A DNA stretch of 64,000 nt, from positions 27,426,501-27,490,500 of the forward strand of contig OY821786.1 in the NCBI GenBank assembly GCA_963682175.1. The letters run 5' to 3'. Positions 21,015-33,024 of the stretch are shown piece after piece. The translations under genes were made by a program, and so were the position numbers. Source of the stretch: Triglochin maritima. Its lineage: Eukaryota > Streptophyta > Magnoliopsida > Alismatales > Juncaginaceae. The notes under the pieces were generated by a model. That model searched no databases, was not told the origin of the DNA, and saw only the letters and a program-made list of their open reading frames with translations. Position 1 is the first letter of the stretch; each line of letters opens with the position of its first letter.

Positions 21015-22840
21015 TAATTTCATCAACTTAGAAGCGTATGAGTAATGAAAAAGGAAGCCCATTTCTCACGTGTGTAGCCGAGCTCTTCCTGTGAAAATGG
21101 TTCAAGAGTTGATCCAAAGATCTACAAGTTAAACAAAGAATTCCATAAACATACACCTTTATCAAAATAAGATATATTACTTCAATGTAGTGTAGAAACT
21201 ATATATTACCTTGGGTAAATCTCCCCTCACCAAACCGAACTCCACAATTTGTTCCATATACCTCATCACATAATATCCGCACTCCATATTTCTGGTCTGG
21301 TTATGGTACTAAAATTAAGAAAAAATGTATATTACTAAACAATGAAATTAATAGAAAATATAGTGTTCATTGTTGCCTAAATAATTTAATTACCCTACCT
21401 TCATAGGATACCACGTTGTTTTCTTTTTTTGGCTTATGTTTCGTCCCAATTGTTTATATATATCAATAGCTCTCTGCAGAAATTGATAAATATCGAAATT
21501 TGTTATAAAATCTAACAACTACAACGTATTTCATGTTTTAAAATAGTAATTTAGTATAACTTACAATTGCACCAAGTCCTTCAAATCTTTTCTCGATTTG
21601 TCAGAAGCTAAAGGATCAAACCAATATCTAGTATTTGTATTGGGACGAATAACAGCTAACATCCAATGATCACTACACAACATTCATTTTGAAAAACATA
21701 AGTAATTCATTTGATTACTACATGTATTATATCAAATAAGTAAAAACATACCTCTCCCAATACGGTGCAAGATAATACATCTTGTTCCCCTCAGCCATCG
21801 CATTCATAATGGTTTGCGATTGGGTGTCGTCACGTTTTCGCCCGGGACGGTTGATAAATGTTAGACACAAATATCCAAAGTTCTTTCCATTAGGCATTTG
21901 GTAAAGAGACCTATATATCACAATCAATAAACATGATTTAAATGTCAAACTTAAAACATAAACAACTATCGAGAGAAATAACATATATAAAAATGACTTA
22001 CTTTATATGAACTTCAATGATTGATATACATAATTTTTCCATCTTCAGAAATTGCATGACATCACCAAAGATGACATACAATTTCGGTTCTAAGCCGTCT
22101 TCCAACGTCTAGCTTACGATTTCTTTATCCAAAGAACTCATCACAGCATCGTCCTCCGGTTAATATTTTAAGATATTATATAACATTAAATAGTTCTTAG
22201 GCAACTAATTTTTATCAAACCCGGTAGAATTTTTGGATCTGTTGGATGGTAGAGGTTCAACCTTTAACATTAAAATATACATTGTTAGAACATTTCTATT
22301 TAAACAATATGAATGACGATTAAAAAATCGTACATTAATACTAAATAATTACCTTCTTTTACTTTTTTGGTTTTACCAAAGAACGTGGTCATTCCATTAC
22401 GTGTCCTTCAGCGTCCCCAATAGTATAAACTTCAGATTCCGGTATTGGCAAAAACACTTCACATTCAACCGGAACCTCTAAAGTCACTACTAGATTATTT
22501 GATCCGATTTGTGTCCCTTTATGCATCTTCAACGCATAAACCTTTCCAAAAGCTACAAGTCGCAAATCGGGATCACTTAAAAAAAGTTCACATTCGCGAC
22601 CATCCTGTAAATATATTTAAGTTAGAATTAACCACTAACAATACAAACGTAATTAAATTTTTACCTCGATTGTTTCGTTTTTCCCAGTTGTTGGTATTGA
22701 TGTTTCTTTAATTACTGTTGGTACTGGACGGGTTGGCTTGATGAATACCTCTCAGGATTAACACTTGACGTGCTCCGAGGCGTTGGCATGTTAAAAGGAA
22801 GGTTGTTCATAGCATAGGGATTTCTCACCATATTCTCCAA
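21015..22840 (-). pseudogene. CACTA-1 second gene with Ulp1-type cysteine protease domain
   Basis: Minus-strand exons without a single open frame. From high to low: PTRPVPTVIKETS (about 22735-22700), RECELFLSDPDLRLVAFGKVYAL and VECEVFLPIPESEVYTIGDAEG (about 22600-22400), LEPKLYVIFGDVMQFLKMEK (about 22100-22020), YLAPYWERYVF (about 21780), DHWMLAVIRPNTNTRYWFDPL (about 21670-21610), AIDIYKQLGRN, QTRNMECGYYVMRYMEQIVEFG (about 21300-21235), and FGSTLEPFSQEELGYTREKWASFF (about 21110-21040). The His (HWML), Asp (WFDPL) and Cys (ECGYYV) fit a C48/Ulp1 catalytic triad. Such Ulp1-like genes are known in plant CACTA elements. A TAG near 22107 and uncertain splice sites suggest decay. Confidence 0.72.
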
Positions 22841-22859
22841 ATCTCCCATCCTTTGTCTT

Positions 22860-23480
22860 AATTCATGATTTTCCTATACTGCATTCCCATCGGACACAAG
22901 ATTTTTTTGGCCTCATATGTACGATCCGGAAGTTCATTCTTTTCTGGAAGAATTTCTTTTAACAACTTAAGTAAGACAGTAAAGTGGCATCACTCCAACC
23001 GTTCGAGGCTTTCAAGGTATATAACCATAACACTGCAGGCAATCTACTGAAATCGGTGCAACTCGGATACAAAGGTTTTTTTATTATCAGACAATAGACT
23101 ACTAAGTACTTGGGGTTTATCATCAAACTTATCGGCAACATCTCAAATCATATCATATAACCGTTCTTCATCATTAACATCTTGATTTGAAGGACTATCA
23201 ATTTCTTCCTTCGTACGTATTTCATTCTCACCATGCCATATCCAACATGTGTATCCTTCATCAAAACCTTTCTCAAACAAATGAGCATTGATCTCTTTTA
23301 CATCCCTTAAGAACATGTTACGACACTTCCTACATGGACATAAGACATTTCCTTCGTTTCTAAAATGCGCATTTTTTGTGCAAAGTCTAGAAATTTATCA
23401 ACTCCATACTCATACTCATCACTCAACCGACTTGCAACACAAACAATCTTAATACAAAATGAACCTAATATATAGGAATT
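22860..23480 (-). pseudogene. CACTA-1 TNP2-type transposase N-terminus, broken
   Basis: Minus strand: EYGVDKFLDFAQKM (about 23430-23380), then, after a frame change, LCPCRKCRN and AHLFEKGFDEGYTCWIWHGENE (about 23345-23240). This is the transposase-associated domain (Cys-rich, ending in a GYTxWxxHGE block) at the start of TNP2-like CACTA transposases. Further stops follow (ERLYDMI then TGA), with a diverged tail to about 22860. The catalytic part is absent. Same domain as in CACTA-2 at 27256-27468, but more decayed. Confidence 0.7.
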
Positions 23481-24427
23481 TTTCAAAATTTTGGTAGAAC
23501 CTCCCCTTAAAGTTCATATTAATAAAAAAATTCTTGTGGGAAAAAAACATAAACAAGCCACAACTATATAACAAACAACTTCAATACAACCATTCACTTA
23601 ATTTGCAAATGAAGTGTATAGAATCATTGGATGAAAATCACTTGAGTTTACTACTTAAAAGTCACCAAAACCACATGGAATGTCATTTGAAAATAGAGAG
23701 GTTAGTATGATAAACAACATTTATGAAGCTACTTCCTGCATATGCATCCTATTCTAATTTGACATTATTGATATATGCACTCAAAAGGATATCATATCAC
23801 AATTTGTAAGTATTATGAAAAAGTACTAGAATGATTAATCATGCTCTAACCTTGACCCATTGTTGCGTAGGATTGAGCTTCATCAGAAATGCTAAATCCT
23901 TCACAAGAATGAGTTAGAAATGGCCGCTTGTAGTTTTATCACAGATCCCTAACAAGGAAGAAGCTTTGTGCAAGTTCTCAACATCAATATATCTTTCCTT
24001 GTTGCGCAAATGCCACGACATGAAAACTTTAGACATGAACCTTCGACAACTAGTTATTTCAGGACTTTTCAGAGAGAATTAAAGGAAGAAAGGTCTCAAA
24101 ACAACAACCATAAATATCACAGTGATGGTTCTGAAGCTGGTTGACATGTATAGTTCTTTTAGTTGGAATTCTATCATCAGGAAATATGAAATAAGTGGAA
24201 GGCAATGGGAGTCCATCAAATTGTTCCATGAGATGTAATCTAACCAACACAGTTTCAAATTCCAAAAATCCTATAAACCTTATTCCAAAAATCCTATTAT
24301 TTGAAATCAATAAACCTTAAAACTGACAACCAAAATACTATTTAAACCACAAATTCACATGAGAAAAACAACAAACTAATAATCTTGATTAGCCTAATCA
24401 AAGATTTTAAATATTGTGCTTAACAAC
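23481..24427. other. CACTA-1 interior of unknown content
   Basis: Contains a minus frame at 24059-24310 (PLPSTYFIFPDDRIPTKRT) that does not match a transposase I recognise, and adjacent decayed frames. It could be an acquired host fragment or CACTA leader. No function assigned. Confidence 0.35.
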
Positions 24428-25594
24428 TGATTGACATCATTTCATGCTTATATATGTATCTTATATCCATTATCTTTTACCTAAACAATGCTATGTTACG
24501 AGTTTTATGTTTTTATTTCAGAAATAAATAGGTTTGAAGAGATGAAGCATAAAAGAACCCAAAAGCTGGGAAAAAGAACTGAATTGTGAGACATGGGGAC
24601 TAAGATGCAAGGGAGAAGGACCTGAACGTAAGACCAAAGGACCAAAGAGCAAAATAAAATACTCCACACCATCATGTGGAGTATTTTGGCAATTCTATTC
24701 GGGTCGGAGCTCCAGCAAGCGAAGTAGATGCATCAAAGATCACCAAAGACATCCAGAAAAGCCCAGAAGAAAACCCAGCGAGATCCGAGCCATATAGACC
24801 GCCAATTGGCGGTCCAAGACCGCTAATTGGCGGTCTGTTTTGGCCCAAATCCGCTAAGATTTTGGTGGGTCGCGTATTAGTGTGTATTTAGTCCATTTCT
24901 GCTATTTGTTTAGTCCCACATCGGGGGATTGTCCCGGATTGCCTTTTTCTTTGGCTATAAATAGAACTCTTCACCTTCTAATGTAATCACTCCATATTTT
25001 GAGTGGCTATTCTTCCTACTAGAAGTGAGGCCTTGAAGCACACACTAAAGCAGGAGGATGCTACTTGAAATGTGAGTCATTTTATCAATAATGTTTTCTT
25101 TGTTTTGTTCGTCTTTTATTGTTTGTGCATGCTTTAGTTTAATTGTCTTTTATTAAATCTAGCTTAGTTAATATGCTTTCCTTTGTTAGTTCAATAATTA
25201 GTGTAATGTGTAGTGAGTAGTTCCATCCCCTTTGGGGGTGGAGTAGATGTTCATATATGCATTAGAGAATGGGATGAATGCTTTATTTCCAATGTGTTGA
25301 TAAAACATGAATGTATGCTTGCTTGTTTAGGATAGAATTTATAACTTGATGAGTTTTGCCAAATTGATTAGACACCCCTCATGCTTGTTTAGGTTCTGAA
25401 ATAAACAACTTGCATATGTAAATGTTAATCAACTAGGTTGGTGAATGGATTGATAGGTTTTGCCATAACATTTAGACACTTCCTATGCATGATAACACCA
25501 CCTTAATTTGTGCTTAAAGAATATGTTCAACACCCATCTCTTTGCATGTGTGCACTCACTCCACCCCTTAGGGGTTTTCCCATTCCTGAATTCC
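24428..25594 (+). mobile_element. LTR-C second copy, 3'-truncated
   Basis: Starts TGATTGACATCATTTC and follows LTR-C (13181) closely through the palindromes (24797-24835), USE/TATA (24913-24964) and the CACTCCACCCCTTAGGGG word, then stops about 190 bp short of the LTR-C end at an A-run near 25595, where CACTA-1 sequence resumes. The duplication could not be defined because the 3' end is lost. Confidence 0.8.
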
Positions 25595-25599
25595 TAAGA

Positions 25600-25790
25600 A
25601 AAAAAAAACATATCACGTCGGTTTGTGTTTAACCGATGTGACATATATACTAAACCACGTTGGTTTTCATGAAACCGGCGTGATAGGGATCCATATCACG
25701 TCGGTTTGTGTTTAACCGACGTGACAAGGTCATTCACGTCAGGTACAAGATACCTAATGTGTCATCGAGATGTTATGATGTGTTTTTCCA
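25600..25790. promoter_or_regulatory. CACTA-1 right subterminal hairpin array
   Basis: Hairpin units with CATATCACGTCGGTTTGTG-N-AACCGATGTGA (25611), CCACGTTGG...CCGGCGTGATA (25655) and CATATCACGTCGGTTTGTG...ACCGACGTGACA (25692) mirror the left array, placing the right end of CACTA-1. Confidence 0.8.
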
Positions 25791-25800
25791 ACAGTGAATC

Positions 25801-26012
25801 CTACTCGTTCTCAGCATAAGTACTGAACTGCTGAATTAAGCTGTAAAGAAAAAATAAAGTTAAAATTAAATTAAATTATCAATAAATAAAAATATTAGGC
25901 ATATCTTGTATATTAAGCATACCTTCCGTAGATAACTGAATCGTCCGTCCAACCAAGTATGGCTGCAAGCATTTTAAAATAATCTGAAACTATGAATACT
26001 TGATCAAACCAA
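25801..26012 (-). CDS. C-terminal exons of an unidentified spliced gene
   Basis: Minus strand. An acceptor TTTTACCAG precedes an exon at 26012-25923 reading WFDQVFIVSDYFKMLAAIL and on to DDSVIYG. A donor AAG/GTATGC and an acceptor TTTCTTTACAG bound an intron of about 80 bp. The last exon 25840-25801 reads SLIQQFSTYAENE and stops at TAG. Splice sites and phase agree (AG|C joins to Ser). I do not recognise the protein. CACTA-1 lies immediately 3' of the stop codon and CACTA-2 sits 24 bp upstream of the exon, in what would be the preceding intron. A possible upstream exon is at 41620-41930. It may be a real host gene end or an unrecognised element gene. Confidence 0.4.
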
Positions 26013-26049
26013 CTGGTAAAAGATGTCACAATTAAACACTACAACATTT

Positions 26050-26365
26050 TTACCCTTTAACCACGGAATATATCTGTGGCTGTAACTAAGTGTCTGTCGC
26101 AATGGACCAACAACCACGGATTTTCCCCATGGCTAATACGACGGTCACTGTAGATCTTCAGCCACGGATATTGTGACGAAAAAATACCGACGTTGTGTCC
26201 TTTTTGGCGGGAGAAGTGAGCGCGTAAATATGTATCAGCCACGGAATTTATCCGTGGCTGATATGGTAACTGTAGTAACAGCCACGGAATATTTCCGTGG
26301 CTATTGGTCCTGTGTTAATGACCAATAGCCACGGAAATTTTCCGTGGCTGTAGCTATGTTTCATT
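26050..26365. promoter_or_regulatory. CACTA-2 left subterminal hairpin array
   Basis: Six inverted-repeat units based on AGCCACGG-N-CCGTGGCT, at about 26062, 26111, 26160, 26238, 26280 and 26325. The last three are near-perfect. The right end has matching units at 41469 and 41540. Such arrays in other CACTA elements are transposase-accessory binding sites. Confidence 0.82.
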
Positions 26366-26409
26366 CCAGACATAAAAGCAGCCCATTTTTTTTATATTAT
26401 TCATTTCAA

Positions 26410-27468
26410 ATCATGTTTCATACAATAGATTGTAAAACAGATGCATACAAGAAACACATTGTATCTGACATTTCTTGGTTCACATGCAAAAAATGGATGG
26501 ATTCTATCAAATGCATGCCAAACTTCTGAATCAGCTGGGTGTCTCAAAACTCCAACACTTTTCCGATTCTCGTCGTGCCATCTCATCGACAACGCCACAT
26601 TTTTGGTTGAAAACAACCTTTGATTATCCTTAATTGGGAAATGACGTAAAACCTTTGCTGGAATCTTCTTCTGCTTATTTTTCTTCTTCGATGTAGTGGC
26701 AATTATGTCTTCACCATCTTCGTCTATTTCTACAACCTTCCATTGTGAAACTCCACATACGGGACAAGAAATGGCTTCACTCAATTCTTTCCAGTACAAG
26801 ATACAACTATTAGGACAAGCGTGTATCTTATTGTAACCAAAACCTAAGTTGTTCATCATCTTCTTTGTTTCATAATGATTTTTAGGCACATGTGCACCAT
26901 CTGGAAGTACATCCGCAAAGAACTCCAACAATTTATTAAATGAACTATTGGTCCACTTGCTTACGCACTTCAAGTGGAATAGCCTTGTGATGAAAGACAA
27001 CTTTGTGAGCCCCAATTTACACCCAGGATATAATTCTTCTTCTGCATCTTCTAAATATTGGTAAAGCTTCGTCGTTTGGTCACCTACAGGAATTGAATCT
27101 TCCATGTTTTCATCACGCAACTTGTTTGCATCCATTTGATTGCTTAACAAATCCTGGACCATGCCATGCATGTCATCAAATTCCTCAACATTCTCTCCCT
27201 CAATTCGTGACGTGGTCGATGGATTTGAAATTCCAAAGTCCTCGCCATGAAAAATTCAACATGTGTAATTACGAGTGAAACCTTGACAAATAACATCTTC
27301 ATATACATCTTTCCGTTTCTTCCATTTGGAATTGTTACATTTAGAACAAGGACAAACTATATGTGAACTCTGACTAGATGCAAACGCAAAATCCAGAAAA
27401 CCATTAAGTCGATCGGAAAATGTAGAACTACTTCTTCCACCATACATCCAACTTCTGTTAGACTCCAT
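26410..27468 (-). pseudogene. CACTA-2 TNP2 transposase N-terminal fragment
   Basis: Minus-strand frame opening at 27468 (MESNRSWMYGGRSSSTFS), with the transposase-associated domain: DFAFASSQSSHIVCPCSKCN and the GFTRNYTC block. A TGA at about 27256 replaces the expected Trp of the TxWxxHGE block; beyond it the same frame continues from 27171 for 256 residues: DVLPDGAHVPKNHYETKKMM, GFGYNKIHACPNSCILYW, a CPVCG pair, RHFPIKDNQRLFSTKNVA, and RHPADSEVWHAFDRIHPFFA followed by EPRNVR. There it leaves the family and ends. The Transposase_21 catalytic region that should follow is missing, so this is a deletion derivative. One nonsense mutation plus truncation. Confidence 0.85.
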
Positions 27469-29359
27469 GTTGTCTCTATCAAGTTCAAATAAATCACAAA
27501 AACTATGTTGGATAAAATCACAAGAAATCCATGTTGAACAATAAATCAGAAGGTGAATAAAATGAGCATTTTGTTTAAATTAAGCTTGACGTTCATTAGT
27601 TGCAAGTCAAGTCTCTAATACAATAAAAACTTCATGACCAGGTGAAGATTTATTGACGAGGAAAGACTACCAAGAAATGCCATTTTACTGCAAATTAGTA
27701 AGCCATTTGGTTGGTTTCAACAACAAAGCCTTGCATCCCAAACTAGTGGGTGATTTGTTTGGTTGTTCTATAGTAAAGTTGGAATGTATGTCCAAGTTGA
27801 GATGTATATATCTATATCTACATTTGTATGTGGGGTGATTACAACATGCTTTTTGTTTAATCACCTCGGTGCCTAAATATTTCAACAGAAAATTATCAGA
27901 TTTGTTTAATCACATTTGTATGTGGGGTGCTTACACATATGAAGGTGAAGAACAACTCAACAGATAAAACGTTTGTGACAGTGATATGATAAACGTGGTC
28001 TGTGCTATAATAGGGTCCCAAGTCTCCCAGGGATGGTATATGTGTGAGTCAATGTGTTAGTAGGTTGATAAGAATTTTGACAAATATTGGAGACTTTGAT
28101 GCTGATCATGCAAGGATACTCTACATGTAAGGCCTTATAGATGTGTGACTCAAAATGAAATTATACAGATTTGTAGCTCAGCAATGACAATGAAATCATG
28201 AATGGAAGATATTGTGGCCAAAGAAAGTGTTAATCATGACAATTCCATCCTCGTGTAGTGAAAAATATTAACATAATAATAGTACGTACATACATGAATA
28301 ATACACGCACTTACTTATACTTACTTATATCTGGTTCCAATTTACACTATATTTTTTGTTTTGTGTTCTAGATTTCATGAAGATTGGATGGGTTGTTGTT
28401 TTCACCTTTTAAAGGATGTTTTTTGTAAACGTTAGAATGTTAGATTTTATATGGTGGATTAGGTAGAATTTGATTTGAGGTTGGACTTTTCCGTTCCAAA
28501 AGGTTTTGTTTAGTGATTATCAAAAGGAATCATATTTGCTTTACCACTTAAATAAGTCAAAATTTCAATATAGTCCAGTTTTGGACACTACAAGTCAAAA
28601 TCTACAACCAAACTAACAGATTTAAGGCTTAACTAGATTTATAGTATGCCTATGTCCTTGGAGCTAGCTTCATCTAAGTATTATTATGTAACAATCGGAT
28701 GGCAACCAAACATATGTAACAATTGTGATCACCAACATATGTATCTTATTTTCTTCATAACATTCACAAATGATGTCCAAATTAACTTCTGAAGGATGTT
28801 TTGGAAAGCTAATTCAGAGATGTAGCTCTTATTTTCTTGTAAAAGCATTAAACACGATCAAATTCAGATTACAAAGGAGTCAATTTACAGTGCTAAAGGA
28901 AGGGCATCCTGACTTCTGAGGACCAACCCGAGTGGATTATGATGCACCCGCCAATAAAGTTCTCAAATCTCAATATGATTTTGTTGAGAATTTATTTTAC
29001 TTTAATATACTCTAACAACTTTTGGATCGATGTAATCCGGTTTGTCGAAGTTTGAAATTAACCTATAGCATTGACTAGCTATTTCAAATCTCAAAATCTC
29101 CCAATACATGATCAAACTAACGAAAATTGACTCCATGTAAAACGAGATTAAGCACAAACAAACAAAGATTATTATTCCATAGATAAGTTCAAACAAGATC
29201 TCACAACTGCAGTTGACCAAATCCTTCCAAAACCAATGGAAAAGAAAGACCCACAAAACCTGGAGGGTTGGACGGCGCGAGGTTGGACGACGTGAGGTTG
29301 GACTGTTGGACACGCGATGTTGGACGGTTGGCTGTGGGGATTCAGAGTTTCGGAGGGGG
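27469..29359. other. CACTA-2 non-coding interior
   Basis: Sequence upstream of the TNP2 start. No coding motif. Near the insertion point (29264-29335) the word GAGGTTGGACG recurs about six times at 10-20-bp steps; across the copia insertion the sequence continues in GT-rich GGTTTAGGTGAGGG repeats (41325-41440). Confidence 0.45.
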
Positions 29360-29364
29360 GTTTC

Positions 29365-31534
29365 TGAAAGGAATGTGTTCTAAAAGTTTTACTTTTATAT
29401 GTCAATTATTATGAATTCAATGTGCAAACATTTTGTTCCTTGATTATGGTATTCGTCTTTTGGAAGTGTTAAGGAAGATGCGCTTGATCCTTAACCGTAG
29501 AGCTCTAAAAGATAATGGTTTACATAAATCAAAAGTTATTCACAATCATGGTAATTGACATGGAACATTAATGACCGAGATAAGATTGTCGTGTTGGTCA
29601 TCGATTGTTGTAGCTCTAGAAATAATTGACGACACGAGTATATAAAATAGGAAAATATTACTTTTATATATTGAATAGACCTAACAAGTAAAACATTATG
29701 GAATAGTATTTTGTGTCATTAATGTTTTACTGTGTCTTGGATCCTAAGATATGAGACTTATATCTTTTCACTCAAGAAGTGTTTAATTTGATTATTGTCA
29801 AAAGCTACCAATGAGTGTAGTGATAACGGCAATAGTTGGTTGAGCATGACTTGTGCTGGAAAAGATAGCTAGTCAAGCGATTATCATTGCCCCTCTTAAT
29901 TGAGTGATGATATTAGTGAGCCCTTGATAAAGCAAAATTATAATGTGCACAATGTGACTTGAGTTAAGTCACATAGTTATAATTAGCTTAAAGAGATCAA
30001 GAAATAAATATAATACAAAGATGACACATTTCTACTTTGTATATATTCTTAATATCATGAGGCAAGGGACGGACACAGGTGGTGCACTTACATCACTAAA
30101 TGGATCGTGTTTTAGTTCGGGTGGAACAAAGACATCTATGCTAATTGGGTGACTATAATGTGTAGCTAGATATCGCTTATAGTCTGAGATATTAATTGTT
30201 TAATATCACTGCCAATTAGGCTAAGATCATCCTATAGGTCACACCACAAAACTGGGAAACAAGAGGTTGATTTTAAGTTCATATGATGTGTCGGGTTTCA
30301 TATGAAAATGGGACACATGTGGTGAATGAATAAAATCCATATGCCATCAGAATTGACATAATTAGAATCATAATAAATTCATATGAGATGTATATATTAT
30401 GGGGTGTAATAATTTAATATTACATAGGATAATATTACATAGATGTGAATTTGCTAAAAACCCCAAAAGAACAAATTTTGATGGAAATAAATCCAAAATT
30501 TGACAAAGGCAAAATCGGGGTCAAACACGGTGAACCGTTCAGGGTTCGGTCAACCGAGGGATCTTTGGATCGGTTAACCGAATGTGGAACGGGTAAGCGC
30601 AATCGATTGACCGAGATTGTCTAGAGTGCCTGGACAATCGGGTTCGGTTAACCGATTGGAAACGGTCCACCGAGAATTAGTATTCTCGGTAGACCGAAGG
30701 TGACCCGGTCATCCGATGACTATGTTCCATGAGTGATTTTGGTGCGTCAACGGTAGACCGATTAAAAAGATGTGGTTCGTCCGAATTCTTCCAGGGAATT
30801 ATTCTCATACGGATTCGGTCGACCGTCTAACTCACGGTGCACTGAACATGTGTTATAACCGAATGGTTCGGTTGACCGAATAATTCTCGGTCTACCGAAC
30901 AAGAACGATTCTGCCTGAATTATTAAGAGATTAATTAAATCATGGGTGGAATAATTCCAGGTTTAATTAAAACGTTTTTTGTGGGTGATTATGTGGAATT
31001 TAGAGATCAATTTTAGGAGAGAAAAACAAGGGATCATGGCTAAATAATAGCTCTTGATAAGGATGTTTTGGGAGCATATAAAAGGGCACTTATTCCTACT
31101 TGTTTTAAGACCAATGCAAAATCTTTCTCTCATTAATCTCTCCCTAATCCCCACGAAAATACTCTTAGTAAAATTAAGTTTGGAGATAAGATTCTCAGGA
31201 TCTTAAATAGGGGTAATTAGCTTGATTCTAAACCTTGTTAGAGATTAATTGGCTAGTTCCTTTCTCTCTAACTTTGTTTAGAGTTTGGTGAACACTCGGA
31301 GGCGATTTCGTGGACGATTCAGCGGGCAACGCGACTCCGGATCATCAAAAAGGTTTTATAGAACCTTTAGGTATGATTCTATCTTTGTGGATTATTTTAA
31401 TAAATGTAGGTTGCATGTTATTAGAATAAAACACAAATAGATGTACATAAAATTGCGGAAAATATCAAAATCGATCTTGTATGTTATATTAAAATTTTAA
31501 AATATATACATACATAGGGACATGAAATTCTACA
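29365..31534 (+). repeat. 5' LTR of the 12-kb copia element
   Basis: 2170 bp, with TATA-like GCATATAAAAGGGC near 31075. A palindrome array with GGTCAACCG, GGTTAACCG, GGTCCACCG, GGTAGACCG, GGTCGACCG and GGTTGACCG lies at 30530-30900, upstream of the TATA. Near 31370 an AACCTTTAG/GTATG junction resembles a leader splice donor. Confidence 0.92.
30530..30905. promoter_or_regulatory. GGTYRACC palindrome array (copia 5' LTR)
   Basis: About ten sites in pairs of 18-24 bp: TCGGTCAACCGA/TCGGTTAACCGA (30558 and 30582), GGTTAACCG/GGTCCACCG/GGTAGACCG/GGTCATCCG in a run from about 30646 to 30717, then TCGGTCGACCGT and TCGGTTGACCGA/TCGGTCTACCGA. Most variants differ from GGTCGACC by C-to-T or G-to-A in the central CpG. 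Confidence 0.75.
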
Positions 31535-31535
31535 G

Positions 31536-31547
31536 TGGTATCAGAGC
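31536..31547 (+). other. Primer binding site, initiator tRNA-Met
   Basis: TGGTATCAGAGC one base after the 5' LTR, the complement of the 3' end of plant initiator tRNA-Met, used to prime minus-strand synthesis in most copia elements. Confidence 0.9.
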
Positions 31548-33024
31548 TTTTAGTTCATATTTTCAACAATTAAACTATATAATTAATTTTAGTTTACCAT
31601 CTACAATCAAAACAATTCATGTTTTATGTCTTTTTGAATAGTTTTGTTGATTTAATTCTAATTAATTCTTTTGATAGTTTTAAATGTTTTAAAACACATC
31701 ATGTGAATGTTAGAATTAAGATTTAGACTTATGTCTAATTTATAGAATTTTCATTTTTAATTAAATGATTATTTTATAAGGAAACAACAAAACGAAAAAA
31801 AGGCATATGTTTATCTTTCTTTAAATGTTTAATTTTAGAAATTTGATAAACAGCGGTTCAAATATTTTATGAATTGAACTATGGATGCACAAAATCATTT
31901 TTAGTGGATTTCAAATGATTTTAGAATTGTTTGATTTAGAGATGCATGATAAACTAAATCGAGTAATATATAGTATATGTACATGCGTTGCTCGAGTTCT
32001 CTAATGCAGGGATATGTGAGTTTATATGTTCCATCGAAGCCATGTGTGAATGAATGAATGAATGTGTATGTTATTATTATTCAATCACAGGGGCTTATGT
32101 ATGTAAAAGCCAAATTTCATTTCTATGTATATGCATGCATATGAGAGGATTTTTACATAAGACTTGCACTAGACAATTTTTCAAAATTGAGAGATGCATG
32201 TTTCTATTTTTGCAATATCAACATACAATGGTGCAATAGGAAGACTCTGAAGAAGCACAAGGATCAAGGATCGAGGATCAAGGATCAAGGATCAAGGACG
32301 CGGGAACATATAAACTCACACGATGATTGTGTGAATGGATTTATTTATGTTTGTGTGCTTGATATATATGTGATTGTATGGATGAATGTTAGGATGTGTA
32401 TAAATGATAAATATGCATGATCACCTAAATTCTAAAATCACATATAAGTGTTTAAAATTGTCCAACCAAAAATTAAGAGTATCTTTCTTTCTTACTTCAT
32501 CCACTAGCAGTCATCGATCGAGGGATATTCTGCTCGCCCTTAGCGGGAGATAGCTTCCTCCATCTTTGGGAATAGTGGGAGATATAAGGTTATCTATTGT
32601 TGTGCCACGAATAGATGTACGAGGTGCGATTCGCCCTTAACGGACACCAAGTATATTTGTTTGTGAATACAATGGATAAACGTATCTCGTATCAAATGAA
32701 ATAAGTTTTCTTAACAAGACCCGGAGCCCTAGCTCGGTTTTGGGAAAGAGAGTTTTTCTTACGAGGATTGGTCATATTCCCTCCAAATTAAAACGACAAG
32801 AGTCATAAGAGTTTGAAAATGCAAATGTTGCGATATTTCGAAATGGTTATGATTAGAAAATGATTTCTTACCTTGATTTTATAATATATCTGATAGCCCT
32901 TAGCTAGTTTATATTATAATTGATATGATCTTGGATTGCTGCATTTATGGACAAATTTTTATTTGCGGTATTGTTTTTAAAACATAAAATTGACATTAAA
33001 TCCCATATAATTTATTTTGTAGAA
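31548..33024 (+). other. Copia leader without a gene
   Basis: About 1.5 kb between primer site and gag. It contains a GGATCAAGGATCAAGG micro-repeat at 32267-32298 and GCTCGCCCTTAGCGGGAG near 32531. No coding motif. Confidence 0.5.

Larger units (their letters stand above)
20362..25796 (-). mobile_element. CACTA-1 (En/Spm-type) transposon
   Basis: The left end CACTACTAGAAAATATGG and right end inverse CACTGTTGGAAAAACACA are typical CACTA termini. They are flanked by a 3-bp duplication, AAT (20359-20361 and 25797-25799), the expected length. Subterminal arrays of ATATCACGTCGGTT-N-AACCGACGTGATAT hairpins occur at both ends. Inside, on the minus strand, are remains of a TNP2-type transposase N-terminus and a Ulp1-type protease gene, plus a truncated LTR-C copy at 24428. 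Net length without LTR-C is about 4.3 kb. Confidence 0.9.
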
